The position numbers were made by a program, and so were the translations under genes. From Prado023 sp963818445 (GTDB taxonomy: Bacteria; Actinomycetota; Actinomycetes; S36-B12; CAIYMF01), in assembly GCA_963818445.1 (NCBI GenBank), contig CAWFSG010000019.1, positions 248,001-312,000 of the forward strand: 64,000 nucleotides of DNA, in the 5' to 3' direction. Below, one piece after another: positions 1 to 9,951 of the stretch. Numbering within the stretch: the stretch's first letter is position 1; each line of letters opens with the position of its first letter. Below the pieces are notes generated by a model, which was not told the origin of the DNA, made no database searches, and worked only from the letters and a program-made list of their open reading frames with translations.

Positions 1-765
1 CTCGTGGACACGTGGTACGGCCAACCCACGGCGGATGGTGGCGCGATCACCGCCCCGGAGTCACTGGCGGGGGCTGAGGCCGAGTTGACCGCGACCTACG
101 GAACGGACATCGTCGCCTCGATCCAGCGCACCATCGACCGTGTGCGCCGCTCGGAGCCCTCCGGGCCCACTGAGCCGTACTTCTGCCACACCGTCTGCGA
201 GATCGGCTCCGAGCCGATGGCGCCGGTGATGGATCGGCTCAACGACTGGATGGACGCCCACCCGCGCGAGGTCATCGTGCTCTTCATCCAGGACACGGTG
301 ACGCCGGCAGACACCGCAGCTGTCCTGGAGAAGGCCGGCCTCGCGGACAAGGCGTACGTGCATCCTGACGGCGCGCAGTGGCCGACTCTGCGCGAGATGA
401 TCGACTCGAACAAGCGCCTGCTGGTCCTCATGGAGAACGAGGGCGGCGGCGACCAGTACCCGTACCTGCACCAGGGCTTCGACCTCGTCCAGGACACCGA
501 GTACGACTTCAAGACCGCAGACGACTTCGAGTGCTCGCTCAAGCGCGGCCGCCCCGACAGCCCGCTGTTCTCGGTGAACCACTGGCTGGCCAGCTTCAGC
601 AAGCTGATCTCCAGCGCGGAGGAGGTCAACGTCTACGACGTGCTCAAGGCCCGGATCGATGAGTGCGAGATCGAGCGCGGCCGGGCGCCCTCGATGATCG
701 CCGTCAACTGGTACGACCGCGGGGACCTGTTCCGGGTCGTCAACGAGCTCAACGGCGTGGGGTAG
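1..765 (+). CDS. PI-PLC-like phosphodiesterase, 3' part (5' end outside window)
   Basis: The reading frame is open from the first base, so the gene begins upstream and only the C-terminal 254 residues are seen. The segment FCHTVCEIGS followed by a stretch ending PREVIVLFIQD resembles the core of PLC-like phosphodiesterases (a TIM-barrel superfamily cleaving phosphodiester bonds), in which a beta strand with this EV(I/V)xLxIxD pattern follows the catalytic region. The N-terminal half, with the first catalytic His and any signal peptide, is not in the window, so substrate and location are unknown. It ends 54 bases before pta and is probably a separate transcription unit. The family call rests on general pattern, not a strict motif. 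Confidence 0.6.
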   Translation, partial: LVDTWYGQPTADGGAITAPESLAGAEAELTATYGTDIVASIQRTIDRVRRSEPSGPTEPYFCHTVCEIGSEPMAPVMDRLNDWMDAHPREVIVLFIQDTVTPADTAAVLEKAGLADKAYVHPDGAQWPTLREMIDSNKRLLVLMENEGGGDQYPYLHQGFDLVQDTEYDFKTADDFECSLKRGRPDSPLFSVNHWLASFSKLISSAEEVNVYDVLKARIDECEIERGRAPSMIAVNWYDRGDLFRVVNELNGVG

Positions 766-807
766 CAGCCGAGTCCGACCGGGAAGGCATCGGCGGTTCC
801 TCCCTGA

Positions 808-813
808 CAGGAT
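808..813 (+). promoter_or_regulatory. -10-like hexamer CAGGAT, leaderless start of pta
   Basis: CAGGAT lies six bases before the GTG of pta. The same spacing recurs at other genes here. No convincing -35 is visible. Confidence 0.4.
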
Positions 814-819
814 TGCGCC

Positions 820-2921
820 GTGCGCGCCTTCTACCTGACCTCCGTCGAAGCTGCCAGCGGCAAGTCCGTCGTGGCCATCGGGCTGATGGAGACCCTGACC
901 CGACGTGTCACCCGGGTGGGCTTCTTCCGGCCCGTGATCCGGTTCAACGACCGGCTGGACAGCCAGGTCGAGCTCATGCGCTCCCGGTACCGACTCGACC
1001 AGACCTACGACGAGTCCTACGGGGTGACCGGGCGCGACACACGGGACTTCGGCGGTGCCCATGTCGATCCGGCCCTGGTCTCGCGGATCCTCGACCGGTT
1101 CCAGGCACTGGCCTCGCGCTGCGACTTCGTGCTCGTCGAGGGAACGGACTACCAGGGCGCGTCAAAGGCGTTCCAGTTCGCGCTCAACGCCGAGATCGCC
1201 TCCAACCTCGGTGCCACGGCGCTGATCTGCCTGTCCTCGGCCGAGCATCGACCTGACCAGGTGAGCGCAGCCCTCACGGCCGCCATCGACGGGCTCTCCG
1301 ATCGCGGGGTCCCGACGATCGGGGCCTTCGTCAACCGGGTGTTGCCCGGGGACTCGGTGGCGATGGCCGATGCCGTCAAGGGCAGCTCGGTCCCGGTCTG
1401 GCTCCTTCCCGACACGCCGTCGCTGGGCTGGCCGACGATCCGCGAGATCGGGGTGGCGACCCGTGCGCGGATGATCGCCGGCACCGAGGAGGACCTCGGG
1501 CGAGCCGTGCCCGACGTGAAGGTCGCCGCGATGAGCGTGCCGCGGCTGATGGATCGGTTGCGCGACGGAACCCTGGTCGTGACCCCCGGGGACCGTTCCG
1601 ATGTGCAGATGGCTGCCTTCGCCACACGGCAGTCCGATGCGATCCCAGCGGTGTCCGGGCTCCTGCTCACCGGCGGCCTCGAGCCCGATCCCACGATCCT
1701 GCGATTCGCCCAGGGGATCAAGGACAAGGCCCTGCCGATCCTGATCACCGAGATGGACACCTTCGAGACCGCGGCCGCCATCGCCGGGCTGCATGCCGAG
1801 ATCGCCCCCGAGGACGCCGTCAAGATCACCGACGCCCTGAGCCTGTTCGAGGAGAACGTCGACGCGGCTGAGCTCGAGGCCCGGGTCGAGGTGACGCGCT
1901 CCACGACGATGACGCCGATGATGTTCGAGCACCAGCTCATGGAACGGGCCAGGTCCCAGCGCAAGCACATCGTCCTGCCCGAGGGCGAGGACGATCGGAT
2001 CCTGCAGGCCGCCGACCGGTTGCTGCGCCGCAACGTGGTGGACCTGACCATCCTGGGTCGGCCCGAGGCCCTCGCCGACCGCGCTCGTGTCCTGGGCCTG
2101 GACATCTCCGCGGCGACGATCATCGATCCGCAGACCGACCCCCTGCGCGAGGAGTTCACCGACGACCTGTTCGAGCTGCGCAAGTCCAAGGGCCTGGCCC
2201 GCGACGCGGCCTTCGACCTCGTGGCCGACGTGTCGTACTTCGGCACCATGATGGTGTGGAAGGGGCTGGCCGACGGAATGGTCTCCGGAGCGGCGCACAC
2301 CACCGCCCACACCATCCGGCCCGCCCTGCAGATCATCAAGACCTCGCCGGGCGTCTCGATCGTGTCCAGCGTGTTCTTCATGGCCCTCGAGGACCACGTG
2401 CTCGTGTACGGCGACTGTGCGGTCAACCCCGATCCGGACGCCGCACAGTTGGCCGACATCGCGATCTCCTCGGCGCACACCGCCGCAGGATTCGGGATCG
2501 AGCCCCGGATCGCCATGCTCAGCTACTCGACCGGTGCATCGGGTTCCGGAGCGGAGGTCGAGAAGGTGCGCGCCGCCACCGAGCTCGTGCGCCAACGCGC
2601 CCCGGAGCTGCTCGTGGAGGGTCCGATCCAGTACGACGCGGCGGTCGATGCGTCCGTGGCGAAGTCGAAGCTCCCCGGGTCCGAGGTTGCCGGCCGTGCG
2701 ACGGTGTTCATCTTCCCCGACCTCAACACGGGCAACAACACCTACAAGGCAGTGCAGCGCTCGGCCAACGCCGTGGCGATCGGACCGGTCCTTCAGGGCC
2801 TGCGCCTGCCGGTCAACGACCTGTCCCGCGGGGCGCTCGTCGAGGACATCATCAACACCGTGGTGATCACGGCCGTCCAGGCCCAGCAGGTCGCCGCGGC
2901 CTCGTCGAAGGTAGGTGGGCA

Positions 2922-2925
<4 letters not shown>
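820..2925 (+). CDS. pta: Phosphate acetyltransferase
   Basis: Converts acetyl-CoA and phosphate to acetyl phosphate and CoA in the cytoplasm. The 701-residue protein has the long Pta architecture: an N-terminal P-loop-type domain (TSVEAASGKSVVAIG near residues 7-21), a central DRTGG-like region and a C-terminal PTA catalytic domain from about residue 370 (HIVLPEGEDDRIL onward, with SYSTGASGSGAEVEKV and FPDLNTGNNTYKAVQRSA near the end). The GTG start gives the expected N-terminus and is preceded by CAGGAT rather than a good Shine-Dalgarno. The stop overlaps the ackA start by four bases (ATGA), so the two are translationally coupled. With ackA it yields ATP and acetate, which fits the amino-acid fermentation genes found later in the window. 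Confidence 0.96.
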
Positions 2926-4139
<1,214 letters not shown>

Positions 4140-4193
4140 CCTCCTCAGGCGCTGCTTGTGACGTGATTGCGACGCAAGTGGGAGGTACCTTCG

Positions 4194-4250
4194 ATGTACA
4201 CGACGGCGCTCAGGCGCCAGTCTGGGGCCACCTGGAAGGAGCCCACATGA
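4194..4250 (+). other. Possible upstream ORF (18 aa) coupled to the next gene
   Basis: An ATG at 4194 follows a strong Shine-Dalgarno GGGAGG (4180-4185, 8-base spacer) and opens an 18-codon frame (MYTTALRRQ, then SGATWKEPT). Its TGA overlaps the ATG of the following gene as ATGA. This could be a leader peptide, or the true N-terminus of that gene separated by an indel in this assembly. It is too short to judge by codon use. Confidence 0.35.
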
Positions 4251-4696
4251 CGGCGATCACCCCGGACACGCTGGACAACACGCTGCTGCGAGTCGTCACG
4301 TTCTCCAGCGTCCAGACACGGCTCACGCACCTCCTTGAGGACCATCGCGGTCTCACGTCCTGGTGGGTGGACATTGCCCGTCAGCTCGACGACCTCGCCG
4401 ATGCCGTCCGCCGGGAGCCGGGGGACCTCGTGGACGCCGAGGGCTTCACGGAGCAGATCCGCGACGATGCCCCACACCTGATGGGCCGTTGGCTGCGCCT
4501 GACGAACGAGCGCGATGGGCTCTATGAGGCAGTGACCCACGTGCGTATCCAGGTGGGCCAGGATGCCGGTGATCCCAGCGCGGTGGACGGGGCCAAGAAT
4601 TCGATCCGGGCCCTGCTCGCGCGGGCGCGCAGGTTCCAGGAGCGCACCACCGAGGTGCTGCTCGACGCCTACGAGCGCGACCTCGGCGGCGACTGA
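4247..4696 (+). CDS. Hypothetical protein, 149 aa, helical
   Basis: I do not recognise the family. The protein is acidic and likely all-helical: an N-terminal stretch (TDNTLLRVVTFSSVQTRLTHLLEDH-like), then charged heptad-like segments, and no signal peptide, membrane segment or metal motif. The ATG is chosen because GGAAGGAG lies five bases upstream (4234-4241); longer open-frame extensions run back into ackA in another frame and have no support. It is preceded by a short coupled ORF and converges with the SGNH hydrolase gene 18 bases downstream. Composition matches its neighbours. Function unknown. Confidence 0.6.
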   Translation: MTAITPDTLDNTLLRVVTFSSVQTRLTHLLEDHRGLTSWWVDIARQLDDLADAVRREPGDLVDAEGFTEQIRDDAPHLMGRWLRLTNERDGLYEAVTHVRIQVGQDAGDPSAVDGAKNSIRALLARARRFQERTTEVLLDAYERDLGGD

Positions 4697-4714
4697 CCCC
4701 CGGCGCGCGTCGGC

Positions 4715-5380
4715 TCAACGCAGGCCGTGCGCGTCCACCTCGGAGTCGATGAGGCCTTGGAACGCCTGGCGTCCCGACGAGGAGAGGTGAACCCGGTCGC
4801 CGGCGAACCACTCGGGATGCCCTGCACTGTGGGTGTACCAGTCGATGATCCGGACCCTCTTCGACGCATATCTGGCGTCGCAGGCCTTGATCGTGCGGAT
4901 GTTGCCCGCCTCCCAGCTGCGGGGCACGCGAGCCGTCACGAGGAAGACACGTCGGTACTTCCCGGCAGTCTCGATCACGGACCGGCACGCACCCAGCGAC
5001 ACCGTGCCGTTGGTGCCCAGCTCGACCACCAGGTTGCGCGGCAGCTTGGAACCGAAGCTGCGCACGATTCCCGGTGCCGTGCTGAACTGGCGACCCACCT
5101 TGGCGTGGACCGTGAACCCCTGTTGGCGCATCCAGGGCGTCACACTCACCATCAGCGAGTCGCCGACAGCCAGCCGACCGCGGGGACCGGCGGCCTTGGG
5201 CACGCTGGCCGCGACGCTGACCTGCTCGACGGCCACCACCGGCTGCTCGACGGGCACTGCGACGTCGGTGGTGCTCGGCTCCGGTACGGGGGTGGTCGTC
5301 CCGTCGTCGGCGAGGGCCTGGCTCGGCATGAGCAGACCGCCGGTCAGGATCACCCCGGTGAGCACTGCCCCGAAGCGCAC
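4715..5380 (-). CDS. Secreted SGNH/GDSL-type hydrolase
   Basis: Likely an exported ester hydrolase or acetyl-esterase of the SGNH fold. From the GTG at 5380 the 221-residue product starts with a classic signal peptide (RFGAVLTGVILTGGLLMPSQALA, cleavage probably after AxA), then a low-complexity Pro/Thr/Val linker of about 40 residues. The catalytic domain shows block I (VGDSLM, nucleophile Ser), block III (ELGTNG, oxyanion Asn) and block V (DRVHLS, Asp-x-x-His). GTNG is typical of the OatA-like SGNH group acting on cell-wall or glycan O-acetyl groups; the substrate here is inference. The upstream in-frame ATG at 5494 would place a charged 38-residue extension before the signal peptide; GAGGTGA 6-7 bases before the GTG supports the shorter start. 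Confidence 0.75.
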   Translation of the reverse strand: MRFGAVLTGVILTGGLLMPSQALADDGTTTPVPEPSTTDVAVPVEQPVVAVEQVSVAASVPKAAGPRGRLAVGDSLMVSVTPWMRQQGFTVHAKVGRQFSTAPGIVRSFGSKLPRNLVVELGTNGTVSLGACRSVIETAGKYRRVFLVTARVPRSWEAGNIRTIKACDARYASKRVRIIDWYTHSAGHPEWFAGDRVHLSSSGRQAFQGLIDSEVDAHGLR

Positions 5381-5508
5381 GCTACGTTCACCTCTGGTCA
5401 CGCTGCGCAGTCTGCCAGTTGCGACACGCGGAGTAAAGACGACGAGGACCCTCACATATCGGCCAACATGCAGTAACATTCGCGGGCCCTGCAAGAGGAG
5501 AGTGCCGC

Positions 5509-6162
5509 ATGCAGACCGAGAAGTTCGTCAGGCAGTTGCGCAACCCGGCATCGGCGGCCGTGGCAGGGATCATCTTCGCCGTCATCCTGATCGTGGTGCT
5601 CGTCGCGTTCCATTCCTCGGTGCCCGCTGGTCGGCCATCCACGGACTGGCTCGACGACGGGGACCGCCGTCAGGGCGTGCGGACCGCGGTCAGCCTCATC
5701 CCGTTCGCCGGCATCGCGTTCCTGTGGTTCATCGGGGTGATCCGCACCCGCCTCGGCGCGAGCGAGGACAAGCTCTTCGCGACGGTCTTCCTGGGCTCAG
5801 GCCTGCTGTTCATCGCGCTGCTGTTCCTGGCGGGAGCACTCCTGGCGACGGTGCTGACCCTGTTCGAGCGTGGGGTCCCCGTCGGTGCGGACGCACTGCT
5901 CCTCCTCGTGGTCTTCACGAAGTCCCTGATGGGGATGTTCGGAGCACGGATGGCTGCGGTGTTCACGATCTCCGTGTCGTCGGTCGGGATGCGCACGCAG
6001 ATCCTGCCGAAATGGCTGGTCGTCGTCGGCTACCTGACCGGCCTGATCCTGTTGCTGTCCCCACCACTGTCGAACTGGACCCAGCTGCTCTTCCCGACCT
6101 GGGTGCTGATCTTCAGCGGGTACATCCTGGTCGCTGCCCGGCATCTTCCGGCCGAGTTGTGA
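5509..6162 (+). CDS. Integral membrane protein, 217 aa
   Basis: A hypothetical polytopic membrane protein with no recognised domain name. Hydrophobic segments are seen at about residues 17-36, 62-80, 88-118, 125-145 and two close together at 166-208; the first loop is short and acidic (TDWLDDGDRRQ). It starts at an ATG preceded by GAGGAGAG; a TAACAT (5474-5479) may be its -10 box. It is divergent from the SGNH hydrolase gene and ends one base before the convergent 143-aa gene. Six-segment topology without catalytic motifs leaves the role open. Confidence 0.65.
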   Translation: MQTEKFVRQLRNPASAAVAGIIFAVILIVVLVAFHSSVPAGRPSTDWLDDGDRRQGVRTAVSLIPFAGIAFLWFIGVIRTRLGASEDKLFATVFLGSGLLFIALLFLAGALLATVLTLFERGVPVGADALLLLVVFTKSLMGMFGARMAAVFTISVSSVGMRTQILPKWLVVVGYLTGLILLLSPPLSNWTQLLFPTWVLIFSGYILVAARHLPAEL

Positions 6163-6163
6163 G

Positions 6164-6595
6164 CTACGCGGTGCTGCCCATGCGCACCGGGCGCAGATCG
6201 ACCTCGCGCACGTCGGCACTCGGTCGGTCCCACATGACCTGCTCGACGAGGTCCCGGATGTCGATCGCCCCCAGTTCCTGATCGCCGAGCACTGCCTCGA
6301 GACGGGCGTAGAGGTTGCCCAACGGCGCGCTGTTCACGACTGTCGTGACCGTCGAACGCGGCCGGTCGGGCAACTGGGCGAGCACACTGTCACGGACCGC
6401 CCGGATCGCCGCCGACTCACCCTCGGCGGTCACCAGGGCGGTCAGCCAGATCGTCCCCCGGGCCGATGTCCGCAGGATCTCCATGCCGGGAAGGCAGATC
6501 CGTCGTGCCAGGTCCTCGACGTCGATACCCCTCGAATCGACCTCAAGGACCATGTCCACGACGAAGTCGTCCATGTGGTCCACGGTGTGCCCCAT
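6164..6595 (-). CDS. Hypothetical protein, 143 aa
   Basis: Unrecognised soluble protein. It contains a predicted alpha/beta pattern: DDFVVDMVLEVDSRGIDVEDLARR, a strand-rich middle (GTIWLTALVTAEGESAAIRAVRDS) and a long helix (NLYARLEAVLGDQELGAIDIRD), suggestive of a small sensory or tetrahydrobiopterin-like fold, but no motif proves it. The ATG at 6595 is preferred because GGGAGGTC lies immediately upstream; a longer frame reaches 6643 without support. It converges with the membrane protein gene and is divergent from the RibD-type reductase gene. Confidence 0.6.
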   Translation of the reverse strand: MGHTVDHMDDFVVDMVLEVDSRGIDVEDLARRICLPGMEILRTSARGTIWLTALVTAEGESAAIRAVRDSVLAQLPDRPRSTVTTVVNSAPLGNLYARLEAVLGDQELGAIDIRDLVEQVMWDRPSADVREVDLRPVRMGSTA

Positions 6596-6726
6596 ATCGA
6601 CCTCCCGGTGCCGTGCAGGTGGCACCATGGTGGCCGGGATCACACTCCGGGTGGTGAAGGCGCGCCGACAGGGGACGGGCGGTTCCGCTCACCGTGGGGC
6701 CGCCTGCGGACCCCTGGGACCGCTGT

Positions 6727-6732
6727 TACTGT
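6727..6732 (+). promoter_or_regulatory. -10 hexamer TACTGT, leaderless start
   Basis: TACTGT (TANNNT) lies seven bases before the ATG at 6740, with no Shine-Dalgarno between them. Confidence 0.4.
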
Positions 6733-6739
6733 CGAGACC

Positions 6740-7459
6740 ATGCGTTGGCTCGTGCCCGGAACACCCCCCTCGGGTGACCTCACGGACGCCTACGACTGGC
6801 CCGCCGCGACCTGGGTGCGCGCCTGCATGGTGATGGGCCTCGATGGCAGCATCGCCGGCCCGGACGGCCTGTCCGGGTCCATCTCGTCCCCGACGGATCG
6901 CGCGGTCCTCTCCGCCATCCGCCGATTCGCCGATGCGTACCTGGTGGGGGCCGGGACCGTGCGCGCGGAGCGCTACGGCGCGGTGCGCGCCCAGCCGGAG
7001 GCGATCGAGCGTCGCGCTGCCGCGGGTCAGGCGCCTGCCCCCACGCTGGCGATCGTGTCTGCGACGTGCCGCTTCGACTGGGACGACGCTGCCTTCACCG
7101 CGTCGGACAACCGGCCGATCGTGCTCACGGTGGGCAGCTGCAACCCCGTCGACAGGGCTGCGGCCGCGCGCTGGTGCGACGTCCTGGTCGTCGGCGAGGA
7201 GCGCGTGGAACCGAGGGTCGCTCTCGATGCGCTCGCCGAGCGGGGACTGACCCGGGTGACGTGCGAGGGAGGCGACTCCCTGCTTGCGGAGATGGTGCGG
7301 GCGGACGAGCTCGACGAGGTCGACCTGACGGTGGCGCCGGTCGTTGCGGCCTCCGCCCGCCCTGCCCGGCCCGGGCCGGGCGTGCTGACCGGGATGCGAC
7401 TGCACCAGCTGCTCGAGGATGACGGATTCCTGTTCGCCCGATACGTGCGTGGAGTCTGA
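6740..7459 (+). CDS. RibD C-terminal (dihydrofolate reductase-like) family protein
   Basis: A 239-residue stand-alone RibD_C/DHFR-fold reductase. It shows the family pattern: strand with NAD(P)H contact ACMVMGLDGSIAGPDGLSGSISSPTDRAVL near residues 28-57, AYLVGAGTVRAERYG, and CEGGDSLLAEMVRADELDEVDLTVAPVV near the C-terminus, as in pyrimidine reductases of riboflavin synthesis (EGGxxL motif). There is no deaminase domain. It is three bases from the dihydropteroate-synthase-like gene, so the two are co-transcribed; that pairing suggests pterin or related heterocycle chemistry rather than riboflavin synthesis, but this is inference. The ATG at 6740 fits the homology; the frame stays open upstream to 6575 without support. 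Confidence 0.8.
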   Translation: MRWLVPGTPPSGDLTDAYDWPAATWVRACMVMGLDGSIAGPDGLSGSISSPTDRAVLSAIRRFADAYLVGAGTVRAERYGAVRAQPEAIERRAAAGQAPAPTLAIVSATCRFDWDDAAFTASDNRPIVLTVGSCNPVDRAAAARWCDVLVVGEERVEPRVALDALAERGLTRVTCEGGDSLLAEMVRADELDEVDLTVAPVVAASARPARPGPGVLTGMRLHQLLEDDGFLFARYVRGV

Positions 7460-7461
7460 CC

Positions 7462-8361
7462 ATGGTCGACCTGACCTCCCTTGCCCGCTTGGCCGGCGAG
7501 CACCGCGAGGCCCTGGCACACCCCGTGGCTCCCGTCCGGATCGCTGGAGCCCTGCGCGACCTCGATGCCGAACCGCTGATCATGGGCGTGGTCAACCTGT
7601 CTCGGGACTCCACGTACCGCGACAGTGTCGCGGTCTCGCAGGGGTCAGCGATCCGACGGGCGCGCGTCATGCACGCCCAGGGTGCGGGTGTGGTGGACCT
7701 CGGGGCGGAGTCCAGCACCCTGCGGGCAGCTCGGGTGGGGGAGTCCGACCAGGCCGCTGCGCTCGTGCCGGTCATCGAGGCTCTTGCTGGCGATGGCGTT
7801 CCCACCTCAGTCGAGGCCTACAGCCCCCGGGTCGTGGCCGAGTGCCTGCGGGCTGGCGCCTCGGTCGTCAACCTCACGGGGGCGACCGACCTGGAGCGGG
7901 TCTACGAGCTGGCGGCCGCTCACGACGCGGCGGTGGTCATGTGCTTCGTGGCCGGGGCGAACGTGCGCGAGGTCGGCGAGGTCACCCTCGACGCGGATCC
8001 CATCCCGGGACTCACCGACTACTTCGCGGAGCGGATCACGCACGCGCGGTCGCACGGTGTCGAGAACCTCATCATCGACCCGGGGCTGGGGTTCTACTAC
8101 GGCAACCTCACGGATCCGACCGTGCGGGTCCGTCACCAGACCCAGGTCCTGCTCAACTCCTTCCGCCTGCGCGTGCTGGGCGTGCCGATCTGCCAGGCCC
8201 TGCCGCATGCCTTCGACCTCTTCGAGGAGGAGTTCCGGACCGCTGAGGGGTTCTTCGCGGTGCTCGCCGCGCTCGGGCGGGTCAACGTCTACAGGACCCA
8301 CGAGGTGGCACGGGTGCGCGCCACCCTTCGGGCGCTCGAGGCCCTCGGCCGGGACGACTGA
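7462..8361 (+). CDS. Dihydropteroate synthase-like (pterin-binding) protein, divergent
   Basis: A 299-residue TIM-barrel protein related to FolP. Strand 1 reads IMGVVNLSRDSTYRDS, where canonical enzymes have GILNVTPDSF; strand 2 VVDLGAESS parallels IDIGGEST; and ENLIIDPGLGFYYGNLTD parallels the DPGIGFGK loop but lacks the usual Lys. The C-terminal RVHxV-type end is replaced by VYRTHEVARVRATLRALE, which keeps the His. Loss of the canonical DPGxGFxK residues suggests a changed substrate rather than ordinary folate synthesis. It directly follows the RibD-type reductase (two bases apart) and precedes a PLP decarboxylase on the same strand. Family membership is solid; reaction unknown. Confidence 0.8.
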   Translation: MVDLTSLARLAGEHREALAHPVAPVRIAGALRDLDAEPLIMGVVNLSRDSTYRDSVAVSQGSAIRRARVMHAQGAGVVDLGAESSTLRAARVGESDQAAALVPVIEALAGDGVPTSVEAYSPRVVAECLRAGASVVNLTGATDLERVYELAAAHDAAVVMCFVAGANVREVGEVTLDADPIPGLTDYFAERITHARSHGVENLIIDPGLGFYYGNLTDPTVRVRHQTQVLLNSFRLRVLGVPICQALPHAFDLFEEEFRTAEGFFAVLAALGRVNVYRTHEVARVRATLRALEALGRDD

Positions 8362-8420
8362 GGACCGCTTCACGCCGGCACTGAGCCGTGACGGGGGCGA
8401 GTTGGGTCGCGCTGATACGG

Positions 8421-8426
8421 CAGGAT
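8421..8426 (+). promoter_or_regulatory. -10-like hexamer CAGGAT, leaderless start
   Basis: CAGGAT lies six bases before the GTG at 8433, which helps decide that start over the GTG at 8388. Confidence 0.4.
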
Positions 8427-8432
8427 CTCCGC

Positions 8433-9935
8433 GTGAGCGGTGCACCCGAGTTTCCTGATCGACCGATAGGCCCCGGCGGCGGCCCGACTGGGACGTCGGA
8501 GTGGCTCGACGACGCGCCGCTGTTCCGGGCCTGGCGGCAGTTCGTCTCGGCCGATGCCGCTCCCTTCACGATTCCTGGGCACAAGCGGCGCGCGTCCGCC
8601 CTGGCACCGGACCTCGGGCGCCTCCTGGATGCCGACGTGCCGCTGTACGGCGGACTCGACACCGTCAAGCTGTCCAGGGGAGTGCTCGAAGAGGCCGAGG
8701 GACTGGCCGCAGACCTGTGGGGAGCCGATGTCTGCCGGTTCTCCACAGGTGGATCCACCCACGCCAACCAGGTTCTGTGCCTGACGCTCGGGCAACCCGG
8801 GGACGTGGTGCTGGTCGCCCGCAACGCCCACCGCAGCGTCCTGTCCGGGCTTGTCCTGGCCGGACTGCGGCCGATCTGGATCGGAGTGCGGACCGACCCG
8901 GTCACGGGAGCCCCACTCGGCGTCGACACGGCAGCCGTGGGCGAGGCCCTGGCCGAACATCCCGAGGCCGTGGCACTGATCTGCACCGAGCCCAGCTATC
9001 AGGGCACCCTCTCGGATCTGCCCTCCCTCACGTCTGCAGCCCACGAGCACGGCATCCCCGTCGTCGTCGATCAGGCGTGGGGAGCGCATCTGGGCTTCGC
9101 CCCCGGGTATCCCCAGCACGCGTTCCACGCTGGTGCCGACGCGTTGGTCACCAGCGCGCACAAGATGCTGCCCGCGTTCAGCCAGGCCGCCCTTGTCCTG
9201 GCCCGCACAGAGCGGATCGATGCCTACCGACTGGAGCGCGCGTTCGAGGCGACGCATACGACCAGCCCGTCCGGGGCGATCCTGGCCAGCATCGATGCGT
9301 CCCGGGCATTCCTGGCCAGCGCGCAGGGTCGAGCGGCCCTCCAGACGATCACCACCCTGGTGGCCACTGCACGCCGGCAGTTGACCGCCGCCGGGTTGCT
9401 CGTGCCTGGGCCCGAGGACCACCCGCCGGGACGCTTCGACCCGGCCAAGCTCGTGGTGCACTTCGCCGCCGCGGGGCGCAGCGGGCTCGATGCTGAGCGG
9501 GAGCTTCTCGATCGACGCGTCGCCGTCGAGATGGCCGACCGGGACACGCTGGTGGCGCAGGTCGGTCTCACCGACGACACCGCGACCGTTGACCGCCTGG
9601 TCGCGGGGATCCTCGCATCCCTGAAGGGCACGCCCGGAGCGCCCCGTCCCGCGGTCCTGACCCCGAGCGCCCACCCGCCGCCACGGATGTCACCCCGCGA
9701 CGCCTTCTTCGCCGAGAGCGAGGTCATTGCCCACGCCGATGCGATCGGACGGATCAGCGCCGAGTTGGTGGCGCCCTACCCTCCGGGCGTGCCTGTACTG
9801 GTGCCGGGGGAGGAGATCACCGTCGAGACCCTTGAGGCCCTCGAACAATCGCTAGGGGCAGGCAACCGGATCGCCTACGCCGCGGATCCCACGCTTGCGA
9901 CGCTGCACGTCGTCAGGTCACGACGGCAGCAGTAG
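8433..9935 (+). CDS. Orn/Lys/Arg-type PLP decarboxylase
   Basis: A fold-type I PLP enzyme of the single-domain Orn/Lys/Arg decarboxylase group (about 500 residues, like B. subtilis SpeA). Visible signatures: FTIPGHKRR near the N-terminus, RFSTGGSTHANQ (PLP phosphate contact), PVVVDQAWGAHLGF (Asp pairing with the pyridine N) and the Schiff-base lysine in TSAHKMLPAFSQAA. The C-terminal domain contains SPRDAFFAESE and VAPYPPGVPVLVPGEEI, also typical. It removes the carboxyl group of a basic amino acid to give a polyamine precursor; which one cannot be read from sequence. It follows the reductase/DHPS-like pair after 71 bases but has its own putative leaderless promoter. It converges with the DUF222/HNH gene. 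Confidence 0.88.
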   Translation: MSGAPEFPDRPIGPGGGPTGTSEWLDDAPLFRAWRQFVSADAAPFTIPGHKRRASALAPDLGRLLDADVPLYGGLDTVKLSRGVLEEAEGLAADLWGADVCRFSTGGSTHANQVLCLTLGQPGDVVLVARNAHRSVLSGLVLAGLRPIWIGVRTDPVTGAPLGVDTAAVGEALAEHPEAVALICTEPSYQGTLSDLPSLTSAAHEHGIPVVVDQAWGAHLGFAPGYPQHAFHAGADALVTSAHKMLPAFSQAALVLARTERIDAYRLERAFEATHTTSPSGAILASIDASRAFLASAQGRAALQTITTLVATARRQLTAAGLLVPGPEDHPPGRFDPAKLVVHFAAAGRSGLDAERELLDRRVAVEMADRDTLVAQVGLTDDTATVDRLVAGILASLKGTPGAPRPAVLTPSAHPPPRMSPRDAFFAESEVIAHADAIGRISAELVAPYPPGVPVLVPGEEITVETLEALEQSLGAGNRIAYAADPTLATLHVVRSRRQQ

Positions 9936-9951
9936 TCGAGCTCATCCCCCG

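Noticed and set aside
61..1062. Long - strand ORFs opposite the first genes, and many similar antisense ORFs
   Set aside because: They are mirror frames of real genes in high-GC DNA: repetitive Arg/Gly/Pro/His composition and no domain.
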